A stretch of DNA of 64,000 nt from an uncultured Pseudomonadota bacterium (GCA_903884235.1 CAISEB010000046.1:1-64000); one strand, 5' to 3'. Positions 8,358-17,871 are shown, counted from the stretch's first letter. Notes: a model not told the origin generated them from the sequence alone. A program made the numbers and translations.

Positions 8358-10130
8358 ATGGGCAAACCCTACGCGCGGGCCTCCTCCACTCCATCGGCAG
8401 CCCCGGAGGCCGTCGATCGATGGGTCCACGAGGTCTGCGCACTCACGGAACCCGATCGGGTCCACTGGTGCACCGGATCCGAGGCGGAGAACGCCGCGCT
8501 GACGGCGCAGCTGCTCGCGAGCGGCGAGCTCGAGCCCCTCAACGAGGAGACCTACCCGGGCTCCTACCTCTACCGCTCGAACCCGAGCGACGTCGCCCGC
8601 GTCGAGCACCTGACCTTCGTCTGCACGAGGAGCCAGGCGGACGCCGGCCCGAACAACCACTGGATGGCGCCCGACGCCGCGCACGCCAAGATCGACGCGC
8701 TGTTCGCCGGCTGCATGCGCGGCCGGACGCTGTACGTGGTCCCCTACTGCATGGGCCCGCTCGACTCGCCCTACTCCCGCTGCGGCGTCGAGATCACCGA
8801 CAGCGCCTATGTCGTGCTCAACATGCGGATCATGACGCGCATGGGCACCCCCGCCCTCGAGCGCATCGGCCGCGACGGCATCTTTGTCCGTGGCCTGCAC
8901 TCGACCGGCACGCTCGATCCGGAGCGGCGCTTCATCATGCATTTCCCGGAGGAGCTCGCGATCAAGAGCTTCGGGTCGGGCTACGGCGGCAACGCGCTGC
9001 TCGGCAAGAAGTGCCATGCGCTGCGCATCGCCAGCTGGCAGGCGCGCACCGAGGGCTGGCTCGCCGAGCACATGCTGCTGGTCGCGATCGAAAGCCCGGC
9101 GGGCGAGACGCACTACGTCGCCGCCGCCTTCCCGTCGGCCTGCGGCAAGACCAACCTTGCGATGCTGATCCCGCCGGACTCGATGCCAGGCTGGAAGGTG
9201 CGCACGATCGGCGATGACATCGCCTGGCTGCACCCGGGCCCCGACGGGCGCCTGTACGCGATCAACCCGGAAGCGGGCTACTTCGGCGTCGCACCCGGCA
9301 CCAACCGCAAGAGCAACCGCAACGCCTACGACTCGGTGACCCGCGACACGATCTTCACGAACGTGGCATTGAATGCCGCGCGGGAGCCCTGGTGGGAGGG
9401 ACTCGAGGGCACGCCGGTGACCGACTGGCAGGGCCGCCCGTACCAGGCCGGCAACGGGCCGGCCGCGCACCCAAATTCCCGGTTCACGGTCGCGGCGCGC
9501 CGCAATCCGGCCTGGGCGCCGGAATCCGAGCACCCGGCGGGCGTGCCGATCTCGGCGATCATCTTCGGCGGCCGCCGGCGCACGCTCGCGCCGCTCGTCT
9601 ACGAGGCGCGCGACTGGCGGCACGGCGTGCTGATGGGTGCGGGCGTCGCCTCGGAGACCACCGCCGCGGCGACCGGCCAGGTCGGCGTCCTGCGCCGCGA
9701 TCCGATGGCGATGAAGCCATTCTGCGGCTACCACTTCGGCGACTACTGGCGGCACTGGCTCGCGATCGGCGAGCGCCTGTCGAACCCGCCGCGGATCTTC
9801 CACGTCAACTGGTTCCGCCAGGACGAGGCCGGCAAGTTCCTGTGGCCCGGATTCGGCGAGAACCTGCGCGTGCTGCGCTGGATGCTGGATCGCGTCGCCG
9901 GGCGCGTCGGCGCGCGCGACACGGCGATCGGCCACATGCCGGCGCGCGAGGATCTCGCGCTCGAGGGCCTCGGCATCAGCGCGGCTGCGACCCATGCGCT
10001 GCTCGACGTCGACGCGCCGGCCTGGCGCTCGGAGCTTGCCCACCTCGCCAAGGAATTCGAACAGTACGGAGCGCGCCTGCCGCCGGCGCTCCTCGATGAA
10101 CTCAACGGGACGCTGCGCCGCCTCGGCTGA
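8358..10130 (+). CDS. pckG: Phosphoenolpyruvate carboxykinase (GTP)
   Basis: Converts oxaloacetate and GTP to phosphoenolpyruvate, the entry step of gluconeogenesis, in the cytoplasm. At 590 residues it has the GTP-type length. Visible motifs are the PEPCK-specific P-loop FPSACGKTN with the reactive Cys262, the second kinase motif IGDDIAW, the substrate-site stretch GYGGNALLGKKC and the guanine-pocket region RRDPMAMKPFCGYHFGDYW. The start ATG has AGAAG about 9 bases upstream and a TATAAT 41 bases upstream. It stands alone on the plus strand and converges with the cyclase gene, nine bases apart. Regulation by carbon supply is plausible given the nearby CRP-like site but not shown. Confidence 0.96.
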   Translation: MGKPYARASSTPSAAPEAVDRWVHEVCALTEPDRVHWCTGSEAENAALTAQLLASGELEPLNEETYPGSYLYRSNPSDVARVEHLTFVCTRSQADAGPNNHWMAPDAAHAKIDALFAGCMRGRTLYVVPYCMGPLDSPYSRCGVEITDSAYVVLNMRIMTRMGTPALERIGRDGIFVRGLHSTGTLDPERRFIMHFPEELAIKSFGSGYGGNALLGKKCHALRIASWQARTEGWLAEHMLLVAIESPAGETHYVAAAFPSACGKTNLAMLIPPDSMPGWKVRTIGDDIAWLHPGPDGRLYAINPEAGYFGVAPGTNRKSNRNAYDSVTRDTIFTNVALNAAREPWWEGLEGTPVTDWQGRPYQAGNGPAAHPNSRFTVAARRNPAWAPESEHPAGVPISAIIFGGRRRTLAPLVYEARDWRHGVLMGAGVASETTAAATGQVGVLRRDPMAMKPFCGYHFGDYWRHWLAIGERLSNPPRIFHVNWFRQDEAGKFLWPGFGENLRVLRWMLDRVAGRVGARDTAIGHMPAREDLALEGLGISAAATHALLDVDAPAWRSELAHLAKEFEQYGARLPPALLDELNGTLRRLG

Positions 10131-10139
10131 GGCGCTCGC

Positions 10140-11054
10140 TCATTCCTCGCAGACGAAGCGGATGGTCTGCGAGGACTCGCGCTCCGGGGCGCGGCCGAGG
10201 CCAATCAGGCCCTCGCCCGTGATCGGCAGGCTGTCGCGGCGCACGAACTGCTCCTGACCGGCGGAGCCGTGCACGAACGTGCCATTGGTCGACTGGTCGA
10301 TGAGCACGAATCGCGCCTTGGTCGACTCGATGCGGGCGTGCAGGCGCGAGATCAGGTTGCCCTTGACGATCACGTCGTTCTCGTCGGCGCGGCCGATCGA
10401 GATCTGCGTGCGAGTCTCGTCCAGCACGATCTCCTCGCCCTGGAAACGGATGCGCAGCCGCCGCGGGCGGTGGCTGTGCTGCCCGGACATCGTGATGGTC
10501 GGCACCATGCTGGTGGCATCCTCGGGCTGCCACAGCACCTCGTAGAGCGCGACCTCGTGGCTGCGGCCCTTGAGCGTCGCCACGTCGATCTGGCGGACGG
10601 CGTTGCGCCACTCGCCGGTCAGCAGCTCCACCATCGTGACCGTCGTGATGATCTGGCCGGCCTTCGCCTGGCTCGTCATCCGGTTCGCCGTGTGCACGGT
10701 CGCGCCGAACACGTCGCGCTGCTCGAGCACCACCGGGCCGAAGTGGCAGCCGATGCGGATCGCGACCCGCGTGCCGCCAGTGTGCAGCGCCGGGTGCAGC
10801 GCCGGGTGCAGCGTGATCGCGCGCTGCATCTCGCTGGCCGCGTCGATCGCCTCGTCGGCGGTCGGGAAGGTCGCCATGACCTCGTCACCCATCGTCTTGA
10901 TGACGGTGCCGCCGTGGGAGTCGGTGGCCGCGCGCATGATGTCGATGCAGATGCCGACCATGGCGCGCGCCTGCGTGTCGCCCAGCACCTCGTACAGCTG
11001 GGTCGAACCGACGACGTCGGCGAACAGGATGGCGAGCTCGATGTCCTTGCTCAT
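10140..11054 (-). CDS. Class III adenylate/guanylate cyclase with C-terminal FHA domain
   Basis: 304 residues. The N-terminal catalytic domain (about 1-170) has metal ligands Asp13 (FADVVGST) and Asp57 (KTMGDEV). The C-terminal FHA domain (about 205-290) has the GR..D..D...ISRLHARI core that binds phosphothreonine. It probably makes a cyclic nucleotide in response to a kinase signal. Oddity: the canonical VNxAxR motif is VHTANR here, so the transition-state Asn is His121 while Arg125 is kept; activity or substrate may be altered. A 12-bp tandem duplication encodes HPALHPALH at about residues 83-91. The start, eight bases after dusA, sits seven bases below a TATAAT, suggesting a leaderless transcript as well as read-through from dusA. 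Confidence 0.85.
   Translation of the reverse strand: MSKDIELAILFADVVGSTQLYEVLGDTQARAMVGICIDIMRAATDSHGGTVIKTMGDEVMATFPTADEAIDAASEMQRAITLHPALHPALHTGGTRVAIRIGCHFGPVVLEQRDVFGATVHTANRMTSQAKAGQIITTVTMVELLTGEWRNAVRQIDVATLKGRSHEVALYEVLWQPEDATSMVPTITMSGQHSHRPRRLRIRFQGEEIVLDETRTQISIGRADENDVIVKGNLISRLHARIESTKARFVLIDQSTNGTFVHGSAGQEQFVRRDSLPITGEGLIGLGRAPERESSQTIRFVCEE
10782..10811. repeat. 12-bp tandem repeat, 2.5 copies
   Basis: Unit GTGCAGCGCCGG, two full copies plus a half, in frame inside the cyclase gene. It encodes HPALHPALH on the minus strand. It may vary in copy number by slippage without breaking the reading frame. Confidence 0.7.
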
Positions 11055-11061
11055 GCGGCCG

Positions 11062-11067
11062 ATTATA
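11062..11067 (-). promoter_or_regulatory. TATAAT box just upstream of the cyclase ATG
   Basis: Perfect -10 hexamer on the minus strand, seven bases from the ATG at 11054. Transcription from it would start at or next to the start codon. It overlaps the dusA stop codon. No clear -35. Confidence 0.35.
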
Positions 11068-12127
11068 TACGACTTGTCATAAGATCCCCGCCGTCCGGGC
11101 CGGCTCGGGCGCTGAGCCGGAACCGGGGCCGTCCCTCGGCCGCCGCGACCGCCGCTTCCAGCACCGCAAAGCCCGCCCCGGGCGCCGGCGCGAGTTCCGA
11201 GATCACGCGCCGGAACGCACGCGCCCCGGGCCGGTGGGCATAGAGCCCGAGCACGTGCCGGGTGATCGCATGCAGGCGCTCGCCCCGGGCGAGGCTGCGC
11301 TCCACGTACGGTCGCAGCGCCTCGACGAGCTCGGCGGGCTCCGGGGCCGGGGCGACCGGATCCGGCCAGGCCAGCCGGTCGAGCGCCGCCATGAAGTACG
11401 GGTGGTGGTAGGCCTCCCGGCCGACCATCACGCCGTCGACGTGCTGCAGGTGGCGGCTCACCGCAGGCTCGTCGCGGATGCCGCCGTTGATGATGATCGA
11501 CAGTGCCGGGCGGGCCGCCTTCAGCCGGTAGACGGTCTCGTAGCGCAGCGGCGGGATGTCGCGGTTCTGGCGCGGCGTGAGGCCAGCGAGGATGGCCTTG
11601 CGGGCATGCACGATGAAGGTGTCGCAACCGGTCGCCGCCACCGCATCGACGAACGCCTCGAGGAACTCATAGCGGTCCTCGTCGTCGATGCCGATGCGGC
11701 ACTTCACGGTCACCGGGATGCGGACGGCGGCGCGCATCGCGGCCACGCACTCCGCCACGAGCGCGGGGCGGGCCATCAGGCAGGCGCCGAAGGTCGCGCT
11801 CTGCACGCGCTCGCTCGGGCAGCCGACGTTGAGGTTGATCTCGGCGTGGCCCCAGTCCTCGCCGATCCGCGCTGCGGCCGCGAGGGTGGACGGGACGCTG
11901 CCGCCAAGCTGCAGCGCGAGCGGCTGTTCGGCGGCGTCGAAGTCGAGCAGGCGTGCCCGATCGCCCCTGAGGATCGCGTCGGCGACCACCATCTCGGTGT
12001 ACAGCAGGGCGCGTGGCGCCAGCAGCCGGATGAACCGCCGGTAGTGACGGTCAGTCCAGTCCATCATCGGGGCGACCGAAAGGCGCCGCGACGCGGTGGC
12101 GATCGGCAGTGCGGAGGCTTCAGGCAT
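11063..12127 (-). CDS. dusA: tRNA-dihydrouridine(20/20a) synthase
   Basis: Flavin enzyme that reduces U20/U20a in the tRNA D-loop with NADPH. 354 residues. Seen: the SVAPMMDWTDRHYR opening typical of DusA, catalytic Cys103 in NLNVGCPSERVQS, and the FMN-phosphate region IIINGGI and GVMVGREAY. Start: an ATG at 12154 is also in frame, but a GATAAT box overlaps it and GGAT precedes the ATG at 12127, so 12127 is preferred. It is downstream of ybdK (71-bp gap) and upstream of the cyclase. Confidence 0.93.
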   Translation of the reverse strand: MPEASALPIATASRRLSVAPMMDWTDRHYRRFIRLLAPRALLYTEMVVADAILRGDRARLLDFDAAEQPLALQLGGSVPSTLAAAARIGEDWGHAEINLNVGCPSERVQSATFGACLMARPALVAECVAAMRAAVRIPVTVKCRIGIDDEDRYEFLEAFVDAVAATGCDTFIVHARKAILAGLTPRQNRDIPPLRYETVYRLKAARPALSIIINGGIRDEPAVSRHLQHVDGVMVGREAYHHPYFMAALDRLAWPDPVAPAPEPAELVEALRPYVERSLARGERLHAITRHVLGLYAHRPGARAFRRVISELAPAPGAGFAVLEAAVAAAEGRPRFRLSARAGPDGGDLMTSRI

Positions 12128-12152
12128 CGAGTCGGATCCGTGGCAATGCGCC

Positions 12153-12158
12153 ATTATC
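12153..12158 (-). promoter_or_regulatory. Possible dusA -10 box
   Basis: GATAAT on the minus strand, about 25 bases upstream of the preferred dusA ATG. No recognisable -35. Its main value is in deciding the dusA start. Confidence 0.3.
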
Positions 12159-12198
12159 GCCCAGCCGAACGCGGCGTGGGGCCCGGCGCGACAGGGCG

Positions 12199-13332
12199 CT
12201 ACAGATCGGCGGCCGTCTCGGCGACCAGCCGGTCCACGACCTCGACCAGCGCCGCATGCTCGTCCGCGCCGCCGGCGCGCGCGAGCTCGTAGGTGGACAG
12301 CTGGCGCCGGGCGCTCGTCCCCCGCGCCAGGATCGAACGTGCCTGCTCCACCTCCGCGAGGCAGCCGAGCACCTTCGCGTCCTCGCGCACGAGCTCGATC
12401 AGCTCCTCCAGCAGCGTCGCGAACGGCACGAGCTCGCCCCGGGCCAGGTCGAGCAGCCCCTCCTCCACGCCGTAGCGCATCGCGCGCCAGCGGTTCTCGT
12501 TGACCAGCAGGTCGGCGTAGTGGCGCCACTGCTGGTTGCGCTCGCGCAGCCGCCACAGGCAGCGCAGCAGCGACTGCACGAGCGCCGCAAGGCACGCGGA
12601 GTCGGCGAGGCGCGGGCAGCAGTCCATGATGCGGACCTCGAGGGTCGGGTAGCGCCAGCTCGGGCGGATGTCCCACCAGATCTTCGAGGTGTCGGCGATC
12701 AGCCCCGTGCGGATCAGCGTGTCGATGTGGCGCTGGTACTCGCCCCAGCTGGAGTAGCGGTCGGGCAGCCCCGAGCGCGGCAGCGCGCTCAGGATGGTCG
12801 TGCGGAACGAGCGGAACCCCGTCGGCTCGCCCTCCCAGAACGGCGAGGAGGTCGACAGCGCCAGCAGGTGCGGCAGGAAGTACGACATCTGGTTCATCAG
12901 GTCGACGCGCGTGTCGTTGTCGGCGATGCCGACGTGCACGTGCATGCCGCAGATCAGCATGCGCCGCGCGGTGGCCTGCATCTCCTCGGCGAGCGCGACG
13001 TAGCGCTCCTTGTCGGTGCGCTTCTGGCGCCGGACATGCGCGAACGGGTGCGTCGAGGCCGCCACCGGGGCGAGGCCATGCAGGCCTGCCACCTCCGCGA
13101 CCGTGCGCCTGAGGCGCCGCAGGTCGTCGATCGCCTCGCCGACGCTGGCACAGACGCGGGTGCCGACCTCGATCTGCGAGCGCAGGAACTCGTGGCCGAT
13201 CTGGCCACCGCCGCGCGCGTGGCACTCGGTGACGAACGCCGGTGACGGATCCGCGTCGAGGTCGCGCGTACCCGCGTCGACCAGCAGGTACTCCTCCTCG
13301 ATGCCGATCGTGAACGCGGGCACCTCAGACAT
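12199..13332 (-). CDS. ybdK: Carboxylate-amine ligase, YbdK / GCS2 family
   Basis: 377 residues, the usual length for YbdK (373 in E. coli). GCS2-family enzymes resemble glutamate-cysteine ligase and have weak gamma-glutamylcysteine-forming activity; the true substrate is unclear. Seen: GIEEEYLLVD at the N-terminus with the metal-binding glutamates, the ICGMHVHVGI motif, and WWDIRPSWRYPTLEVRIMD near the active site. The first eight bases overlap the end of the N-formylglutamate amidohydrolase gene, so the two are co-transcribed. Such pairing suggests a shared glutamyl or amide substrate, but this is inference. Confidence 0.92.
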   Translation of the reverse strand: MSEVPAFTIGIEEEYLLVDAGTRDLDADPSPAFVTECHARGGGQIGHEFLRSQIEVGTRVCASVGEAIDDLRRLRRTVAEVAGLHGLAPVAASTHPFAHVRRQKRTDKERYVALAEEMQATARRMLICGMHVHVGIADNDTRVDLMNQMSYFLPHLLALSTSSPFWEGEPTGFRSFRTTILSALPRSGLPDRYSSWGEYQRHIDTLIRTGLIADTSKIWWDIRPSWRYPTLEVRIMDCCPRLADSACLAALVQSLLRCLWRLRERNQQWRHYADLLVNENRWRAMRYGVEEGLLDLARGELVPFATLLEELIELVREDAKVLGCLAEVEQARSILARGTSARRQLSTYELARAGGADEHAALVEVVDRLVAETAADL

Positions 13333-14134
13333 CCGCCGCGCCCCGCGATGCGTCGCCGCCGACCGCGAGCAGCGCCCGCGCCAGCCGCTCGGCCCACTCG
13401 GCGACGCCCTGCCGGGTCAGCAGCAGATCCTGGCGGATCTCGAGGCAGATCACCGGATGGCGCTCGCGCCCGGCGTGCTGCCACACCGTGTAGTCCGCGG
13501 GGTAGCGCCCGGAGTACGGCTGGTTGTCACCGACCACGAGACCGGGCTCGCGCCGCAGCCAGGCGAGCAGCGGCAGCGCGATCCGGTCGTCGGTGTCCCA
13601 CAGCACGCCGACGTGCCAGGGGCGCGCGGCGGCGCGGTAGACGGGCGTGAAGCTGTGGATGGCGACGAGCAAGGGCGCCGCGCCGGCACCTCGCAGCGCG
13701 CCAAGGTACCCTGCGATCGCCTCGTGGTAGGGCCGATAGCACGCCACCGCCCGCCGCGCCCGCTCGGCGTCGGACAGCTGCTCGTTGCCCGGGATGCGAT
13801 GGCCATCGCCATTGACGGTGAATGCGGTCGGATCCTCGAGGCGCCGGTTGCAGTCGACGACGAGCCGCGAATAGTTGGCGAGCAGCGCCGGTGCGTCCAG
13901 CCGGTCGGCGAGCGCACAGGCGAGTTCGCCCGCACCGAGGTCCCAGGCGATGTGCCGGGCGGTGGCCTCCGGGGGCAGGCCGAGCCGGCCGAGTGCGGCC
14001 GGAAAAGCGCGCCCGGCATGGTCACAGACGACCAGCCAGGGGCGGCGGCCTTGGTGCCGGTGCCACCGGAACGGCGGCGGGTCGCCCGGGCCGAGCAGCG
14101 GCATCGCATCGGCGGGGGTGGCAGAGTCGGTCAC
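13325..14134 (-). CDS. N-formylglutamate amidohydrolase family protein
   Basis: 269 residues. Members hydrolyse N-formylglutamate to formate and glutamate, or act on related acyl amides, using bound zinc. Seen: LVVCDHAGRAFP near the start, IAWDLGAGEL, NYSRLVVDCNR, IHSFTPVY and CLEIRQDLL, all family hallmarks. The start is a GTG with GAGAG nine bases upstream; an ATG ten codons in is the alternative. No hut genes lie nearby, so a role in histidine breakdown is not supported. The overlap with ybdK suggests joint action. Confidence 0.9.
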   Translation of the reverse strand: MTDSATPADAMPLLGPGDPPPFRWHRHQGRRPWLVVCDHAGRAFPAALGRLGLPPEATARHIAWDLGAGELACALADRLDAPALLANYSRLVVDCNRRLEDPTAFTVNGDGHRIPGNEQLSDAERARRAVACYRPYHEAIAGYLGALRGAGAAPLLVAIHSFTPVYRAAARPWHVGVLWDTDDRIALPLLAWLRREPGLVVGDNQPYSGRYPADYTVWQHAGRERHPVICLEIRQDLLLTRQGVAEWAERLARALLAVGGDASRGAADV

Positions 14135-14196
14135 GGCGCTCTCGGCGGCTCAGGATCGCGGGCCGGATTCTAGACGAGCGCGACGGGCGCCGCTGC

Positions 14197-17100
14197 TCAG
14201 CGCGGGCTGCGCGTCGCGATCGCCTCGCCGAGGCAGATGATCGGCTGCGGGGTCGCGATCAGGAAGCCCTGCGCGAAATCGACGCCGATCTGCGAGAGCA
14301 CCTCGAGCGCCTCGGGGCGTTCCACGCGCTCGGCGATGGTGCGGATGTTCATCGCGCGGGCGACCTGGCAGATCGCCTCGACCATGCTGCGATCGACCGC
14401 GTCCTTGTGGACGTTCTCGACGAACTGGCCGTCGATCTTGACGAAGTCCACGGGCAGCGTCTTCAGGTACGAGAACGAGGACAGCCCCGAGCCGAAGTCG
14501 TCGAGCGCGAAGCGCACGCCGCGGTCGCGCAGCTCGCGCATGAAGTACACGACGTTGGACAGCGAGGCGATCGCCGCGGTCTCGGTGATCTCGAAGCACA
14601 ACGAGCCCGGCCGGATGTCCACGGCCGCGAGCTCGCCGAGCAGGAACTCGAGGAAGGCCGGGTCCGACAGCGTGGTCCCCGACAGGTTCAGCGCGAATGT
14701 CGCGTGCTCGCCGACCTGGCCGCGCCCGAGCACCGTCGACAGCACGTGCCTCACGACCCAGCGATCGATCGCCGGCATCATGTTGTAGCGCTCGGCAGCC
14801 GGGATGAACTCGATCGGCTGCACCAGGGCGCCCTGCTCGTCCCGCATCCTGAGCATGATCTCGTAGTGGGAATTCGGGTCGGGATTCGCGCCGATCGGCA
14901 CGATCGGCTGGAAGTAGATCTCCAGGCGCCCGTCGTCGCAGGCGCGCTGCAGGCGCGACACCCACTGCATTTCCTTGTGGCGCACCGGCACGTTGTCGGA
15001 CTCGTAGACGTGCACGCGGTTGCGCCCGCCGTCCTTGGCCGCGTAGCAGGCGACGTCGACCGCCGACATCACCGCGGCGACCGACTCGCTGGTGCGGTCG
15101 ATCGCGACGATGCCGATCGAGGCGCCGATCTGGATCTGCTGGCCGTCCCACTCGTAGCGGAACTCGTGGATCGACTGGCGCAGGCCGTCGGCGATCTTCA
15201 TCGCCTGGTCGCGCGCGCATTCCTGCAGCAGGATGCCGAACTCGTCGCCACCGAGGCGGGCGAGCGTGTCGGTGCCGCGCACGCGCGTCTGCAGCAGCGT
15301 CGTGACCTGCTTGAGGAGGCGGTCGCCGGCGGGGTGGCCGCAGGTGTCGTTGACGACCTTGAACTGGTCGAGGTCGACGTAGACGAGCGCGTGCTCGATG
15401 GGTGCGTCGCCGCGCGTCTCGGCGAGTGCCGCGTGCAGCCGATGCTCGAACTCGCGCCGGTTGAGCAGGCCCGTCAGGGCGTCGTGGGTCGCCTGGTAGG
15501 ACAGCGCCCGGCGCAGGCGGCGCTCGCGGCTGACATCGCGGAACACCACGACGGTGCCGAGCACCCGGCCCGCGTGATCACGGATCGGTGCCGCGGAATT
15601 CTGGATCGCGATCTCGCGGCCGGCCCGGTCGAGCATCGCCGCCTGGTCGCTGCCGAGGATCACTCGACCCTCGCGCAGGCAGCGCATGACGACGCTCTCC
15701 TGCCCTTCGCGACCGGTGTCGTTGACGACCCGCAGCACGGCGTCCACGGCCTGGCCGCGCGCGTCCTGCAGGCTCCAGCCGGACAGCGCCTCGGCCACCG
15801 GATTGAGGTAGTCGATGAGACCGCCGGCGTCGGTCGTGATGACGGCATCGCCGATCGACTGCAGCGTGACCTGCGCCCGCTCCTTCTCGGCCTGCACGGC
15901 GAGCTCCGCGCGGCGCCGCTCGGTGATGTTCCAGAGCGTGCCCTCGAAGCCCAGCACCGTGCCATCGGCATCGCGCACGAGGCGCGCGTTCTCGATGACG
16001 GTCAGCACCTCGCCGTCGCGTCGACGGAGTTCGTATTCGGCATCGCGCAGCTCGCCCTGTCCGAGCAGCGTGCTCTGGATCAGGTCGTGCATCGAGGGAT
16101 CGACGTAGAGTTCGCGGGTCGACTCGAGCGCCAGGAGCTCACGCAGGTCGCTGAACCCGAGCATGCGGGCCAGCGCCGGATTGACCTCGCGCAGGCGGCC
16201 ATCGGGGCCGCTCTGGTAGACACCCTCGACGACGTGCTCGAACAGGCCGCGGAAGCGGGCCTCGCTGAGCCTGAGCGCGGCCTCGGCGTGGCGACGCTCG
16301 ATGGCGATGCCGGCGAGCTGGGTCATTCGCGCCATCAGCTCCGAATCGCGGCCACCGGGCGAGCCGCCCTGCGCCAGGTAGACGGCGAGCGTGCCGATGA
16401 TGCGCCCGTCGGACGCGCGGATCGGATTGGACCAGCAGGCCCGGAACCCCGCGCGCATCACCGCGTCGCGCCGGTATTCCCAGAACGGGTCGGCGGAGAC
16501 GTCGGCGACGATCACCTGGCGCGACAGGTACACGGCCGCGGCGCAGGACCCGTAGCGCAGACCGGCGGGGACCGCGTCCATCGCCGCGCAGAACTCGCGC
16601 GGCAGGTTGGCCGCAACGACGTGGCGCAGCATGCCCTCGTCGTCGAGCAGGCGGATCGCGCAGCGATCGCCGGGATGCATCTTCTCGACCACGTCGGTGA
16701 TCGCCTCGAGCGCCGACTCGAGCGGGGCGTTCGAGGCGAGGCGCTCCAGCACGCGACGCTCGCCGGCGGCATAGGCATCCGCGCGCTTGCGATCGGTGAT
16801 GTCGGTGATCGAGCCGCGAACCAGCCGGCGACCTTCGCTCGGCAGACCGACGAGGCGCACCTCGCACGGCAGCTCCTTGCCGTTCGCGTCCGAGTGGACC
16901 CACTCGAACACCGGCGTCTCGCCGGCGAGGGCGCGCGCGATGTGGCCGCGCACGACGCCGAACGACGGCGAGCCGTCGGCCTGGACCATGGGGCTGATGC
17001 GCTCAGCGCCGGCCGAGAGCAGCGTCGCGCGATCCATCTTGAAGAAGCGCACCGCGTGGTCGTTGCAGTCGACGAAACGGCCGCGGTCGACGTCCAGCAC

Positions 17101-17871
17101 CACGATGGCCTCGGGCGCGTTCTCGACGAGCAGGCGGTAGCGCGCCTCGCTCTCGCGGGTCGCGGCCTCGGCGAGCTTGCGCTCGGTCGCGTCCCGCAGG
17201 CACAGCACGTAGGTGAACTTGCGGCCAATGCGTGCCTTCGAGACTGCGAGCTCCGCGGCGAATTCCTCGCCCGACTTGGAGCGACCCGAGGTCTCGTGGG
17301 CGGCGAGGTCGACGTGGGTGTCGTCGCTCTTCAGCGCCAGCTGCTCGAGGCGCGGGCTGATGCGCGAGGCGTCCTTGGCGAGCGAAGGCAGCAGGAACGT
17401 GAGCGGCCGGCCGATCACCTCCGCCTGCGCGAACCCGAATACGCGCTCGCCGGTGGGATTGAAGGATTCGATGTAGCCGCTGGAATCGACCGTCAGGATC
17501 ACGTCCTTGACGTGGTCGAGGATGGCCTGCAGCTGGCTCGCCGTCTGCTCGCGCAGCTCGCGCGTCAGCTCCTGGGCCTCGTCCGACATCATCTGCATCG
17601 AGCGCACGATCCCGCGCCGCTCCTCGTCGACCGTGTCGTAGTACTTCGAGGCGACGCCGATCAGCGTATCGAAGTCGAGTTCACCGGTGGCCGAGGCGTC
17701 GCGTAGCTGGCGCGCCAGGGTGCGGTTCAGGCCCGGAAAGCGCCCCGAGTATCCCGATGGCAGCGTGGTCGACGCCGATGGATTGAACTCCACCTCGATG
17801 TCGGGTGCCGCAGGCGAAGCGGCCGGTCTCGGCAGCTTGATCACGCGCGGCGAGTTTCCATTCGGCGCCAT
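14197..17871 (-). CDS. PAS/GAF sensor with tandem GGDEF and EAL domains
   Basis: 1,224 residues, cytoplasmic, with no membrane segments. Order: N-terminal linker with coiled-coil character (about 1-110), PAS (110-230), PAS (240-365), GAF (370-530), PAS (545-665), PAS (670-790), GGDEF (800-955), EAL (975-1220). GGDEF keeps HDALTGLLNRREF and RLGGDEFGI and so should make cyclic di-GMP. EAL keeps DDFGSGLSSF and VKIDGQF, but the signature reads EIM in YEIMLRM; the catalytic Glu is retained, so phosphodiesterase activity is likely. Start ATG 17871 follows a weak ribosome site. It stands alone. The net direction of its effect on cyclic di-GMP cannot be read from sequence. Confidence 0.93.
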   Translation of the reverse strand: MAPNGNSPRVIKLPRPAASPAAPDIEVEFNPSASTTLPSGYSGRFPGLNRTLARQLRDASATGELDFDTLIGVASKYYDTVDEERRGIVRSMQMMSDEAQELTRELREQTASQLQAILDHVKDVILTVDSSGYIESFNPTGERVFGFAQAEVIGRPLTFLLPSLAKDASRISPRLEQLALKSDDTHVDLAAHETSGRSKSGEEFAAELAVSKARIGRKFTYVLCLRDATERKLAEAATRESEARYRLLVENAPEAIVVLDVDRGRFVDCNDHAVRFFKMDRATLLSAGAERISPMVQADGSPSFGVVRGHIARALAGETPVFEWVHSDANGKELPCEVRLVGLPSEGRRLVRGSITDITDRKRADAYAAGERRVLERLASNAPLESALEAITDVVEKMHPGDRCAIRLLDDEGMLRHVVAANLPREFCAAMDAVPAGLRYGSCAAAVYLSRQVIVADVSADPFWEYRRDAVMRAGFRACWSNPIRASDGRIIGTLAVYLAQGGSPGGRDSELMARMTQLAGIAIERRHAEAALRLSEARFRGLFEHVVEGVYQSGPDGRLREVNPALARMLGFSDLRELLALESTRELYVDPSMHDLIQSTLLGQGELRDAEYELRRRDGEVLTVIENARLVRDADGTVLGFEGTLWNITERRRAELAVQAEKERAQVTLQSIGDAVITTDAGGLIDYLNPVAEALSGWSLQDARGQAVDAVLRVVNDTGREGQESVVMRCLREGRVILGSDQAAMLDRAGREIAIQNSAAPIRDHAGRVLGTVVVFRDVSRERRLRRALSYQATHDALTGLLNRREFEHRLHAALAETRGDAPIEHALVYVDLDQFKVVNDTCGHPAGDRLLKQVTTLLQTRVRGTDTLARLGGDEFGILLQECARDQAMKIADGLRQSIHEFRYEWDGQQIQIGASIGIVAIDRTSESVAAVMSAVDVACYAAKDGGRNRVHVYESDNVPVRHKEMQWVSRLQRACDDGRLEIYFQPIVPIGANPDPNSHYEIMLRMRDEQGALVQPIEFIPAAERYNMMPAIDRWVVRHVLSTVLGRGQVGEHATFALNLSGTTLSDPAFLEFLLGELAAVDIRPGSLCFEITETAAIASLSNVVYFMRELRDRGVRFALDDFGSGLSSFSYLKTLPVDFVKIDGQFVENVHKDAVDRSMVEAICQVARAMNIRTIAERVERPEALEVLSQIGVDFAQGFLIATPQPIICLGEAIATRSPR

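Noticed and set aside
11055-11627. Longer N-terminus for the cyclase
   Set aside because: It reads through dusA in the wrong frame; the cyclase fold starts at MSKDIELAILFADVVGS.
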